From: Zanthoxylum bungeanum
Lineage: Eukaryota > Streptophyta > Magnoliopsida > Sapindales > Rutaceae
Reading direction: 5' to 3'
Length of the DNA stretch: 64,000 nt
Assembly: GCA_019454045.1 (NCBI GenBank)
Contig: SKCR01017730.1
Location: 114,292 to 178,291 of the forward strand
In this document: in pieces, positions 1 to 9,726 of the stretch
How the letters are laid out: every line of letters begins with the position of its first letter
How positions within the stretch are numbered: position 1 is the stretch's first letter
Notes under the pieces: model-generated
Seen by the model: only the letters and a program-made list of their open reading frames with translations
Databases searched by the model: none
What the model was told of the DNA's origin: nothing
Program-made: the position numbers and the translations under genes

Positions 1-370
1 TCAATGGAGAGTTAGAATTGATCGTTGTACCTGAAGCTATTAGAGACTGCAGGAAGTTGTTGAATGGCCAGTATGAGGTATTGGTCAAGTGGAAGAATTT
101 GCCGGAGTGTGATAATTCGTGGGAATTAGTGAAGGATATGGAGGAGCAATTTCCAAGCTTTAACCTTGAGGACAAGGTTAAGGATTTAGGGGGGTATTGA
201 TAAGCCCTTGAAGAATGTCTATGCAAGAAGGGTAAAGGAGGCTGTGAAAAAGAAAGTGCTAACTGCTGGAGATAACCATGTCATTGTAAATGCGGCAAAG
301 TCAAAGCCAAATGAATGGACTGGACTAGTGGGAGCTGAGAATGGAGGGCCCAGCAATGATGATTGAAGAT
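1..370 (+). mobile_element. Ty3/gypsy pol C-terminus with chromodomain (partial)
   Basis: The plus strand encodes the last part of an integrase with a chromodomain-like segment (EVLVKWKNLPECDNSWE) followed by the FPSFNLEDKV motif that closes many chromovirus polyproteins. The frame shifts near 190-200. The continuation (DKPLKNVYARRVKEAVKKK) stays open to a stop near 366. Chromodomains on integrases direct insertion toward marked chromatin. The rest of this element lies to the left of the window. It is opposite in strand to the gypsy element at 722-5626, so the two are different insertions. Confidence 0.75.
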
Positions 371-387
371 TAGAGCTGATTCTAAAA

Positions 388-721
388 TGCCACATGTCAC
401 TCATTTATTGTAGGAATCAAGGCATTCTGTTATGCCATTTTTATTATTTGTTATTTTTATCTTTTCTGTTGGAGGGGGGTTAAAAAGAGGGGAGAGGCAA
501 TGAGGAAAGGCACGGTTATTTTGTTGGGGAATTAGTAAGGTCCTAGCTGAGAGCTAGAGGGGAGGCATCTAACCCTAGAAGCTAGACTATTTTCTCTAAT
601 TTGTATTGCCTACATACTTTGGAATACAATATCATTTGGTTTATTCACTCTATCTCTTCCAAATCACATTCAAAAACTACTTGAATAGCCGTTATTGTGC
701 ATTACTATTGTGAACTTAACA
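388..721 (+). mobile_element. Probable 3' LTR/tail of the plus-strand gypsy element
   Basis: Non-coding DNA follows the pol stop. It contains purine-rich tracts that could be the polypurine tract (GGAGGGGGGTT at about 473-483, or AAAAAGAGGGGAGAGG at about 483-498) and ends in ...TTAACA at 716-721. Directly after that CA, minus-strand integrase coding sequence begins. The left edge of the LTR is uncertain (388, 469 or 499 are all TG starts) because the partner LTR is outside the window. Nothing else gene-like is seen here. Confidence 0.5.
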
Positions 722-3700
722 GCCTGTAGGGCCGTAGTCGCACATACACCCAATCTCCAACATCATAATAGATGTCAATCCTATGACTATCGGCAACATT
801 TTTCATCCGATCATGGGCTCTCCGCAAGTTAAATTTCAACTGACGGAGCATCTCATCCCATTCCATTAACTCTTGCTCAACCACCTCAACCAAGGTTTCC
901 CCTTTCACATATTTGCTGAGCATCGGTGGGGGCCTCCCATAAACAATCTGGTATGGTGTCATGCCGGCAGACACATGATAATTGGTGTTGTACCAATATT
1001 CCGCCTAATGGAGCCATCTCGACCAGTGGTACTGTTGCTCAGACGTTAAACATCTGAGGTATGTTTCCAGGCATCGGTTGAGAACTTCCGTTTGCCCATC
1101 TGTTTGGGGATGGTATGCCAAGCTCATCTTGAGTTATGTGCCTTGCAGCCTGAACAATTCTGTCCAAAAATGACTTAGAAAGATTGAGTCTCGATCACTC
1201 ACTATAGACTTAGGTATGCCATGAAATCTAAGCACTTCTTTCGTAAACAGCTCTGCAACTCTCTTTGCTATGAAAGGATGCTTCAAAAGCAAGAAATGTT
1301 CATACTTCGACAACCGGTCTACTACTACCATAATCAAGTCAAACCCCCCAGATTTTGGTAACCTCGTAATGAAGTTCATGGCTATGTCTTCCCACACCAA
1401 CTCTGGAATCGGTAAGGGTTGAACAACCCTGCTGGAGATGTTGCTTGATATTTCTGTTTCTGACATACAGTGCATTGAGCCACATATCGAAACACATCCT
1501 TTTTCATTCCCGCCAATACACATTATCTGCTAATCTTCTATATGTACGGAAGGCTCCTGAGTGTCCTCCCGAAGGTGTATCATGAAATTCCCTCATAAAA
1601 TTCTGGATCCAGTGACCTTGTTTTGGAATCACCAGACGATGTTTGTAAAACAAACTTTCCTCGGACTTGATACCCAGGATGAGCTAGTGCATCTTCCTCT
1701 AATTGCTTCACCATCACCCCCATTTAGCATCCTCTCTAATAGCTTTTCCCAGTTGTTCTGAATCTGTCCACACTGGAAAACTGAGGGCTGTGATGCTTCC
1801 GGTTTCTTGGACCCTTGACAAGGCATCTGCGGCTATGTTTTCCCTTCCCGGTTTATAAATTACTTCAAAGTCATAGCCCATTAATTTGATTATCCAACTT
1901 TGCTGGTCCGTGCTGTATGATGTCTGTTTTAAGATGTGCTTCAAACTTTTATGATCTGTATACACCCTGAATCTTCTCCCCAACAGGTACGACCTCCACT
2001 GTTGTATCTCCAATACCAGTGCCATGAGTTCTTTTTCATATGCTAACTTTGCTAAGGCTTTTTCCTTCAAGGCCTTGCAGAAATACGCTAATGGTCTTCG
2101 ATTTTGCATCAGAACAGCCCCGATTCCTTGCCCTGATGCGTCACATTCAATTTCAAATTCCAGTGAGAAGTCCGGAGTAACCAAAACTGGTGTCGTCGTC
2201 AGTCGTTTCTTTAACTCATCAAAAGTCGTTTGTGCCTCCTCATTCCAAACAAAATTTTCCCTTTTCAGAAGCTCTGTCAATGGCTTAGCAATCTTACCAT
2301 AATCCTGTACAAACCGACGGTAATAACCTGTCAAACCCAGAAAGCTACGTACTGCCCTTACAGAATTCGGTTTAGGCCATTGGACCACACTTCTGATTTT
2401 CTCCAGGTCAACCTCCACTCCCTCCTCACTAATTACATGGCCTAGGTATATTAAGTATTTTTTACCAAAGTGGCACTTCTGTTTGTTGGCTACGAAGTGA
2501 TTTTGTTCTAGGGTTCAAAATACCAGTTGCAGATGTCCCAAATGCTGCTCCCACTCCTCACTATAAACCAGAATATCGTCGAAAAACACAAGTACAAATC
2601 GCCTTAAATATGGCCTGAAGGTATTGTTCATTGTAGCTTGAAAGGTGGTCGGCGCGTTAATCAATCCAAACGGTATTACCACAAATTCATAGTGCCCTTC
2701 GTGCGTTCTAAAAGTCGTCTTTGGCACATCCTCATATCTGACCCTGATCTGATGGTACCCAGCTCGCAAATCAATCTTTGAAAAGTATCGTGCCCCATGA
2801 ATTTCATCTAATAATTCCTCAATCACTGGTATTGGATATTTGTCCGGAATGGTGATTTCGTTCAAAGCCCTGTAGTCAACACAAAATCCCAGCTCTCATC
2901 TTTCTTTTTTACCAAAATTACTGGGCTTGAATAGGGAGAATTACTCGGCTGTATGACCCCTGATAGAAGCATCTCCTTGACTAGCCTCTCCATTTCATCA
3001 TTTTGGAAGTGAGCATATCGATAAGGCCTCACTCTCATCGGGCTTTGTCCTTCCTTAATCACTACTGCGTGGTCAGTCTCCCTTGTCGGTGGTAAGGACA
3101 CTGGCTCACGGAAAACTGATGAGAATTTTTCCAACAGCCTATCCACTTCCTTTCTCTGGTTTTCTGACCTAACATCGGTCTTGTCGCCATTTGCCTGTAA
3201 CGCAGCGCTCCAAAGAAGGATTCCCTGAAATTCTACCTCCGACACCTTGCAAATAGATTTTAATGACATTTGGGAACGACATAAAGCTGGATCCCCTTCT
3301 ATCACCACATATTTTCCCCCATGTTGTACCTCCATTGTCATTTTACTCCAATCAACTTGTACTTCTCCTAATGTCTCCAATCAGGTTACCCCCGGTATCA
3401 TATCTACACCTCCAAGTCCAAACAAATACCCATCTACAACTACTAAAATTTTCCCTAGCTCGACCCTTAGCTCCTTACACGTACCCTTCGATATCGTACG
3501 GTGTCCATCACCCAGACAAACCCCAAATTGAGGTGTGTCCTTGACATCAAGTCCCAACCTTTCCACCAAGTCTTTGGATACAAAATTGTGGCTAGCCCCA
3601 CTGTCAATCATAACAATTGCGGGTTCCCCTGCTATTTTACCCATCAATTTCACGGTTCTGGGACGTGTTAATCCCCTTATAGCATACATCGGCAACTCCA

Positions 3701-3890
3701 CCTCTTGGTCTTGTCTTCGCTGTTCTGCGATTTCCCCAACTACCTCCTCTTCCTTCGTGTCATTTTCGCCCATCTCCATCGTCATTGCCGGCTCATCCTC
3801 ACCCAAAATAGTAACTCTCAAGGCTTTCACAGCACACTTGTGCATAGGGGAATAAGGTTGATCACATCTGAAACACAACCCTTCTCTCAT
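722..3890 (-). pseudogene. Gypsy pro-pol (zinc knuckle, protease, RT, RNase H, integrase)
   Basis: In order on the minus strand: zinc knuckle CFRCDQPYSPMHKC (about 3870); retropepsin active site MIDSGASHNF (about 3600); reverse transcriptase with [13 protein letters not shown] and the catalytic FFDDILVYS (about 2560-2790); RNase H ending in AADALSRV (about 1815-2190); integrase core with VVVDRLSKYEHF and VSDRD (about 1190-1420), then the C-terminal part to 722. Breaks: TGA in place of Trp near 3381, a frameshift near 2888, TGA near 2515, and frameshifts near 1714 and 1134. The usual MDF catalytic Asp of integrase reads MNF, so the enzyme would be dead even if the frame were intact. Confidence 0.85.
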
Positions 3891-5137
3891 TTATCCATGT
3901 ATTCTTGGTACGAGAGGTTGCGGGTCCCTCGCAGATTATTACCCAAACTCCCACGATTCGTTGAGTTCTGTGAATTTCCCCTTGCGTTTCCAGATTTGAA
4001 GTTGCTGTTGCTGGCTGTTGATGATGAATGATTTGGGTAGGGTTGCATGCGTGAGTGAGTTGTGTTTATCCCATACCCACTTGTGTTTACCCCATTCCCA
4101 CTTCCAATGGGCCTAGGCCCACTAATATCATTTCCCAGCCTGTTTGGATACCCATTTCCAGTGCCTGGAGTTGACCCCATTCGAAATCTACCAGTTGATA
4201 TTGCTTCCTTCCCTGATGAGTACCTCTGTTTCGCACTATACCTTGCCATTTCTTCTTCCAACATTCGAGCTAGATCTATTGCTCTCATCACGTCCTTTGG
4301 TTCGAACACCTGTAACCTTCTCTGAATCTGCTCATTCAATCCATTAAGGAAATACCCTAAATATTGTTCTTCAGGTAACTCCGGTACATGGGACACCAGC
4401 CTCTCGAAGCTTTCGATATATTCTTCCACCGTGTCTTCTTGTTTCAGGGCTGCCAAGAATTCAAAAGGATTAGCACTACTCTTCTCCAAGTACCTTTTGA
4501 ACATCTCGGCAGTAAGGATCTCCCATGTCAAGTATGGAATCTTCTTTCTTAGCCATCGGAACCAATGAATCGCACTCCCATCCATACTAACCATTTCCAA
4601 GGGAATTTTCATTTCGGCTCTAGTCCGGTGAATTTCGAAAAATTATTCCGCTCTAGTCACCCATCCTATCGGGTCTCCTCCGTCAAAGTATGGGAGTTCA
4701 ACTCGCTTCAACATCATCTTTCTTTCATTTTCCTCTTCTTCCATGGGGCTGGTCACCATGCGATTCCGTTCAAGAGTACTCGTGACAGTAGGGTGTTGCT
4801 CTGGGGTGTGTCTGGGTTCTTCCTCAGGGAAATTAGACCTAGGCTCTGGATGGTCTGCACTCCAGTGGATCCCCGAACCACATCCGTCATGAGCAGGCCC
4901 TTTTCCTTTCATTCATTGCAACATAAACCCGCGTACTTCATCTAATGCTTCCAATCTGTGATTTAAATTTTCTACTGTTTTGAAACTTTCTCGAAACCCA
5001 TTTAAATCATCCCTTATGGTGTTTACATTAGTGGTGAGGTTCTTAATTTCTCGTCGTACCACTCCCATGCCTTCTTCAACCCTCCCTACATTCTTTTCCA
5101 TGGTCTCCATCCTCGCTTCCGTTCTGGTAGTGGTCAT
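3887..5137 (-). pseudogene. Gypsy gag (capsid) with in-frame stops
   Basis: A coiled-coil N-terminus (MTTTRTEARMETMEKNV...) is followed by a linker and the retrotransposon capsid signature (SAIHWFRWLRKK, VEEYIESFERL, LPEEQYLGYFLNGL). Gag forms the virus-like particle that packages the element RNA. In-frame stops lie at about 4913-4915 and 4643-4645; the second fits CAA changed to TAA in GWVTRAE(Q)FFE. The frame breaks again near 3887-3890, just before the zinc knuckle. The region is decayed and not expressed as one protein. Confidence 0.8.
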
Positions 5138-5177
5138 GACTTTTCCTCCGACGAAAATCCGGCAGGTCGGACCAATT

Positions 5178-5626
5178 TGTTAGGATTGATTTGTAAAAGT
5201 AAGACTCAAACAACAGTTGCACACTGATACGGATTGATGAACACAAATATGTTGAATAGTTCTAATTAATATAACAAAATCAGGCATCCACAACCTTTAC
5301 AAACAAGGGAAATCCGCTGGCATCAATGTCATACATGGATACATCTCTTCCCCCTAATGGCTAACCACTGTTCTATCAAAAAGATGCCTTCCCCATAATA
5401 ATCGTCCCAATTATATATATAATCACATCTCTCATGCTTTCATCATTACTCCTAACAAACTAGACACGTCAGCACCCTTCACACTGCTGATGTTGTGCCC
5501 TGCTTTCTGCCTTTCCTCACATACACATTTTGGATTGGAGGATTCCCTTGCCTTTGGGCTGGATCTTCCAGAATCTGTATCCCTTCCTCAATGGGCCCAT
5601 CCTTGAGTCTGCTTCTGTCTCTAACA
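5178..5626 (-). mobile_element. 5' LTR of the minus-strand gypsy element
   Basis: The segment starts TGTTAG directly beside the primer-binding region and ends CTAACA at 5621-5626, giving perfect 6-bp inverted ends typical of LTRs. A minus-strand TATA-like run (TATATATA, about 5412-5422) sits about 210 bp from the upstream LTR end, where an LTR promoter is expected. An alternative CTAACA end occurs at 5452-5457 and would leave the TATA only about 40 bp from the edge, so the longer version is preferred. The partner LTR is not in the window and target-site duplication cannot be checked. Confidence 0.6.
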
Positions 5627-6171
5627 GATAGCAGTAGTTCTTATATTCAATTCTCCCCTGAAGTAAACGAGCTGCTTCGTTTTTCTTCTCTGTAACACAT
5701 TCACACACTTATAAATTCAGCATTAAGGCTTGTCTACCAAACAACCATCACTTCATCAAAGGATTCAAGCAAACTCATCTTAAATTTATGATATAAAATT
5801 AAGATATATGTTAAAAATATTTGCATCCTGGTAAACAAAATCCAAATGTCCAATCATGAGTGTCTACTTGCACATTTCTACGGAGTCTTTTAAAAAACAC
5901 AAAAGCACCATATAACTATTAATCCACACTGTTTAGGAAAGTGGCATCACACTTGAATGTAAAACAAATAAGAACTAGTCACTAGAGCTGAGTTATTAAA
6001 TATTTAGCTAAAAAGAATTCCAACCTGTGGATTACGAGTCGGCAAAGGCAACAATGGCGGTTGAGGAGAATTAAATGATGTTGGTAGCATAGCACCCATA
6101 TCCTTCTCATCAGAATGCATTGCCTGTGTGGAAGAAAGAGCAGGTGGTATAGATGGAACTAACTGATCTGG

Positions 6172-6185
6172 TGTTAACTGTTAAC
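6172..6185 (-). repeat. 7-bp tandem duplication in DCP5-like exon 3
   Basis: TGTTAAC occurs twice back to back (6172-6178 and 6179-6185). One copy must be removed to keep exon 3 in frame through to its donor site at 6024-6023. Confidence 0.85.
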
Positions 6186-7572
6186 AATGACAGAGGTGGT
6201 ATTAGCAAGGGACCGGATGCAGAACCTAGAAAAGATGATGCAGGATAATCCATAGTCTGGGCAGGATGAGCTACTACAGGACCAGTGATAGCATTGCCTG
6301 TAATTTGAGCTTCAGTGATTTTTGTGTCTTGGCAAGATGAAGCCAAAGAGATATTTGGATTATTATATGTCATATATTCAGCAATAGATGGAAAATGCCC
6401 TTTTAAGGATGCAGTGAAAGGAATAAGAGGAGTTGGAGAAAATTGTACTGGAATTGGAGAGGATGAATTAGATGCAATTGATGGAGGCCCATGAGCAACA
6501 GATCCAGATGCAGTTGTCAGTCCCAAAATTGGGGAAGGATCGATTTCTGAATTATGGATTCCATTATTCCCTGTCAAAGGCGATGACACAGTGGATGGAG
6601 ATTGAAACGGAATAGGAGATATAGTGTTTGACGGTCTGTTGTATCCTTGCCAATGTATCAGCATGGGAAATGATGGTGAGGCAGCATTCTGGATAGCATA
6701 GAGGTGATTCAATGGACCAACTTGGATTGCCGGTTGATGTGAAGGCAATGCACCTGTACTAGCTCTGCTAGTCAAAGCAGGAGTATCTTGCCACAAAGTT
6801 GATTCTGTCAAAGTTTTACCACCAACTGATGACAATGATGGAGAATTTGTAGATACCCCAGCATACTGTGACTGCAAAGGAAAAGTCGAAAAAGAAGAAC
6901 AAATAAATTTCCCCCTTCGATCCAGAATAATTACCAACTGATTAGATATTTCCACATGTCCATGCTGAATAATAGCAGGATCTTGGTAAATCGGCTCCTT
7001 CTTCTGTGGAGGTGGGGAGGATTTAACCTCCAAATCCTGAAATGAAAACAATTAGTAATGGTTACTACATATGCTTCACATAACACCACAGCATCCTGCT
7101 TCTCGGAACACGTATATCCTCAATAACTGACCAAGAACCAAAAGAAGTAAGTAGATGTAAACAACAAACAATCACAATTGCAATAACCTTAATGTCGCTT
7201 CCTCGGAACAAAAAGCATTCATAAACCTTTTCAGATGGCAGAACTTGCGGACCATCTTTCTTTCGTCCCTCTGTTCCGAAACACTTTACTGCAGCATCAT
7301 TTAAAAGATAAAAAGATTGGGAAAAAAAAAAGTCCATCAGACCTCCTGCGAAATGGTCTTGCTACCAAATCATTACAATGCTTTTGCAAGAACTCAGTTG
7401 AAGTTCTAAAGGTGAATAACTAATAATTGCTGTTCCAAAAAGCGCTTTGGCATAAAGTGATTTTACTCAAAAGCACTTTAAACATTACTATACATAACAT
7501 CACGACCTATAGAACAAGTGAACAACAACAATTAAAATTCGTACTACTAAACGCAAAATTTTCGTTACACAC

Positions 7573-7900
7573 TAGATTGCACGGATACGAACACGGAAAC
7601 GGATATGGATATGGATACGAATACGGAAAAATTCATTTTCTAAAAAAATAGGACACGGACATGCTAGAGAAACGTTAAATAAAATCAAATAAGTATAATT
7701 TTATTTATAATTAATTATTTGAAATAAATTTATAATATACAGATATATGAACATAAAAATAAAATAATTGATTTAAATAAATATAAAAAAAAATCAAAAT
7801 AAAAATAAAAATAAGTTTTCTATTTTTTAAAGTTAATTAATTGGAACACGTTTCCTCAAGTGATATTCAAGTATCGTGTATTTCGGACACGGACATAGAA
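7573..7900. repeat. Possible MITE remnant in DCP5-like intron 1
   Basis: Intron 1 holds a tract bounded by related, roughly inverted GC-richer ends (CGGATACGAACACGG... at about 7578 and ...TTTCGGACACGGACATAG at about 7880-7898). The core is very AT-rich. It contains short repeats of GGATAYG (about 7590-7625). The structure resembles a small DNA transposon, but no clean target duplication was found. Confidence 0.35.
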
Positions 7901-8638
7901 GACAAAGTAAAGTGTCCATTCTTTCTAGTGTACGCATCATCAGAAATTTCCTCAATCTACAAAACTACGCAACTTAAACATGTTAAAAAAAAAAAAGCAT
8001 GACAAATTTGATCAAAACCTAGTCTAATCAACAATACGCGACGTAAGAGAGCGAGGAAGGAGATAATGAAACGCACCGTTTTTTAGGCCAATAGTGGAAT
8101 CATTAACGTTGAGGTGATAAAGAACGCCTTCGTAACGAATCTCGTACTTTGAAATTACACTAATGAAGCTTCCTACATACGATTCCGGTCCGTTTTTCGT
8201 ACTCATCATCTCCTCTCTGTTGTTGTTTTCTATCGATGCAAACAAAAGTTTGAGAGAAAGACAGCGAAAGGAAAGCGAGGGAAAGTGAAAAAGAAAATGT
8301 TTTATTTATTTATTTAAATGTTCTTTATTTAGGATCAGTATTGGGCCGGGTCATGTTTTGGACATGGCCCAATTGATTTTATTGGGCTTGGTTTAGGTGG
8401 ACTGTTTGGTATCATCTATTGCCTTGGTAAGTATTGTTTTAGCATTTTAGGATATATTCCGCTTTTTCTTTTTCTTTTCAGATGATTAAAAAATTGCTAC
8501 GAAACTTTGATATTATTATGTTAAACATTTACTTAATTATAATTACATATTGATTTTGTTTATTTCATGAAAATATTTGTGTTAAAATCTTATTATTTTC
8601 AGTTATCTTGATTGGTTAATATGAAATTAAAAGTTATA

Positions 8639-8800
8639 TGGTCCCTAAGGGACGTGGTTTTATGGTGTATAGTTCACGATTCTCGAATCCGGATAATCCG
8701 TTTCTTGTAAGAGTTTGGGACAGCGAGGGGTTTTACCTGCTCCGCATAAGCCCGGAATGATGGTTGACGGTGAGGTTTCCAACGATTTCAAAAAATAAAA
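8639..8800 (+). mobile_element. SINE copy 1 (tRNA-derived, A-tailed)
   Basis: This is a copy of the SINE family seen five more times in the window. It has a B-box-like ATTCTCGAATCC, the shared centre TTTCTTGTAAGAGTTTGGGACAG, and the shared 3' end GTTTCCAACGATTTCA followed by an A-rich tail. Flanks GTTATATGGTC and GTCATATGTTC may be a diverged target duplication. The copy is old. Confidence 0.7.
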
Positions 8801-9600
8801 TAAAATAAAGTCATATGTTCTGTTTTTTTTTTATTTGATAGATGTATTAATTATACAATATGTTTGTAGCACTTGAGATTTTCTTTAATTTTATTGTCGA
8901 GAGGTATTACATAAAACCATCTACATTGTCATTGGATCTAAGTCTCAATAAAAATAACATCAAATTATGACCTATAAATAAAAATAGTAAGTTCTAAATC
9001 TAATACTATATGAAATGTTGTATAAAAATAGTGTATTTGAATCATTTTACATCAAAATTTTGAACTACATGTTATATTATTATTATTATTATTTTCAGGA
9101 TGTGATGTATCATACTATCTGATCATGATTATAATAGTTTTATTGGTTTTGTTCATCAAAATTTTAGGATTTGATTTTCAATTTTTGGATTTGAGTTCAT
9201 GGGTGTATTTCTTCGAAGAACCTCAGACAAATGTGAGTTTTATATGATTCATTTAAGTTCGGATAACGTGATTTGACGGAAAATTAAAAAAAAAAATAAT
9301 TCAAAATTAATCGATCACTGTAACTGCAGTGAGAGAGTTAATAAAACTTTAAGTATGAGTATGTGAGTATATCATTTTTATAGTACAAATATACACGACA
9401 ACAGTGGCAAAAGAACCCAACAAAACCAGCAGGGTCTCTCATTTGTCTTCTTCCAACAAAGAAAAAAAGAAAAAAAAAAGAACCAACGTGCAAAATAAGA
9501 AATCTTCTCACTTCAGATCTAAAATCCTTCAACACAACAACACTTGAAGCCACAAAAAACACAAACAAAACCCTCATTGCAAATTCACTCACTCTCTGTG
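8801..9600. other. Intergenic region upstream of AP4E
   Basis: AT-rich sequence with no supported gene. It lies between the divergent DCP5-like and AP4E genes and should hold the AP4E promoter. CT/GA-rich microsatellite-like sequence near 9585-9615 is typical of plant 5' leaders. Confidence 0.5.
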
Positions 9601-9726
9601 TGAGAGAGAGTGAAAATTGATCAAACTCAATTGAGTTGAGTCTCTAAATTTGAAGTTAAAAAAAAAAAAGAAGAAAAAAATTCATTAAAGCTGGAGCAAT
9701 TGAAGACAATAGGAAGGGAGCTCGCA

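Larger units (their letters stand above)
722..5177 (-). mobile_element. Degenerate Ty3/gypsy retrotransposon, internal region
   Basis: Reading leftward from 5177, the minus strand carries gag, CCHC-type zinc knuckle, aspartic protease, reverse transcriptase, RNase H and integrase in Ty3/gypsy order. It stops abruptly inside the integrase C-terminal region (VYVRLRPYR) at about 722, where the plus-strand LTR begins. Frames are broken by at least six stops or frameshifts, so the element cannot be autonomous. A likely primer-binding region (TTGGTCCGACCTGCCGG on the minus strand, about 5160-5177) abuts the LTR. The protein motifs suggest the chromovirus branch, but the clade is not settled. Confidence 0.85.
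6025..8209 (-). pseudogene. DCP5-like: DCP5-like (LSM14/RAP55 family) decapping factor, 5' three exons, frameshifted
   Basis: Coding exons by eye: 8209-8077, 7288-7188, 7036-6025, all with GT-AG junctions and matching phases. Exon 1 and exon 2 encode the LSm domain (YVGSFISVISKYEIRYEGVL, DSTIGLKN, then [13 protein letters not shown] and VLFRGSD-like FLFRGSDIK). Exon 3 encodes the long Ser/Pro-rich linker starting DLEVKSSPPPQ and ending near LLPLPTRNPQ. DCP5 proteins promote mRNA decapping and translational repression in P-bodies. The LSm domain and linker fit this family well. The downstream FDF/TFG and RGG exons are not visible; they must lie beyond the retroelements to the left, or be lost. 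A 7-bp tandem duplication at 6172-6185 shifts the frame and brings a TGA at about 6116. Exon 3 is 1012 nt; removing one 7-bp copy gives 1005, an exact multiple of three. Most likely a pseudogene or a disrupted paralogue. Confidence 0.82.

Noticed and set aside
5517..5708. 63-codon minus-strand frame at the LTR edge
   Set aside because: It spans the inferred LTR boundary and has no similarity; probably chance.
6116..6186. An extra intron that would skip the DCP5-like frameshift
   Set aside because: No plausible GT-AG pair was seen, and removing exactly 7 bp of a tandem duplication restores the frame.
6110..7051. 313-codon frame as a separate gene
   Set aside because: It begins in intron sequence and overlaps DCP5-like exon 3; its C-terminal residues are out of frame because of the 7-bp duplication.
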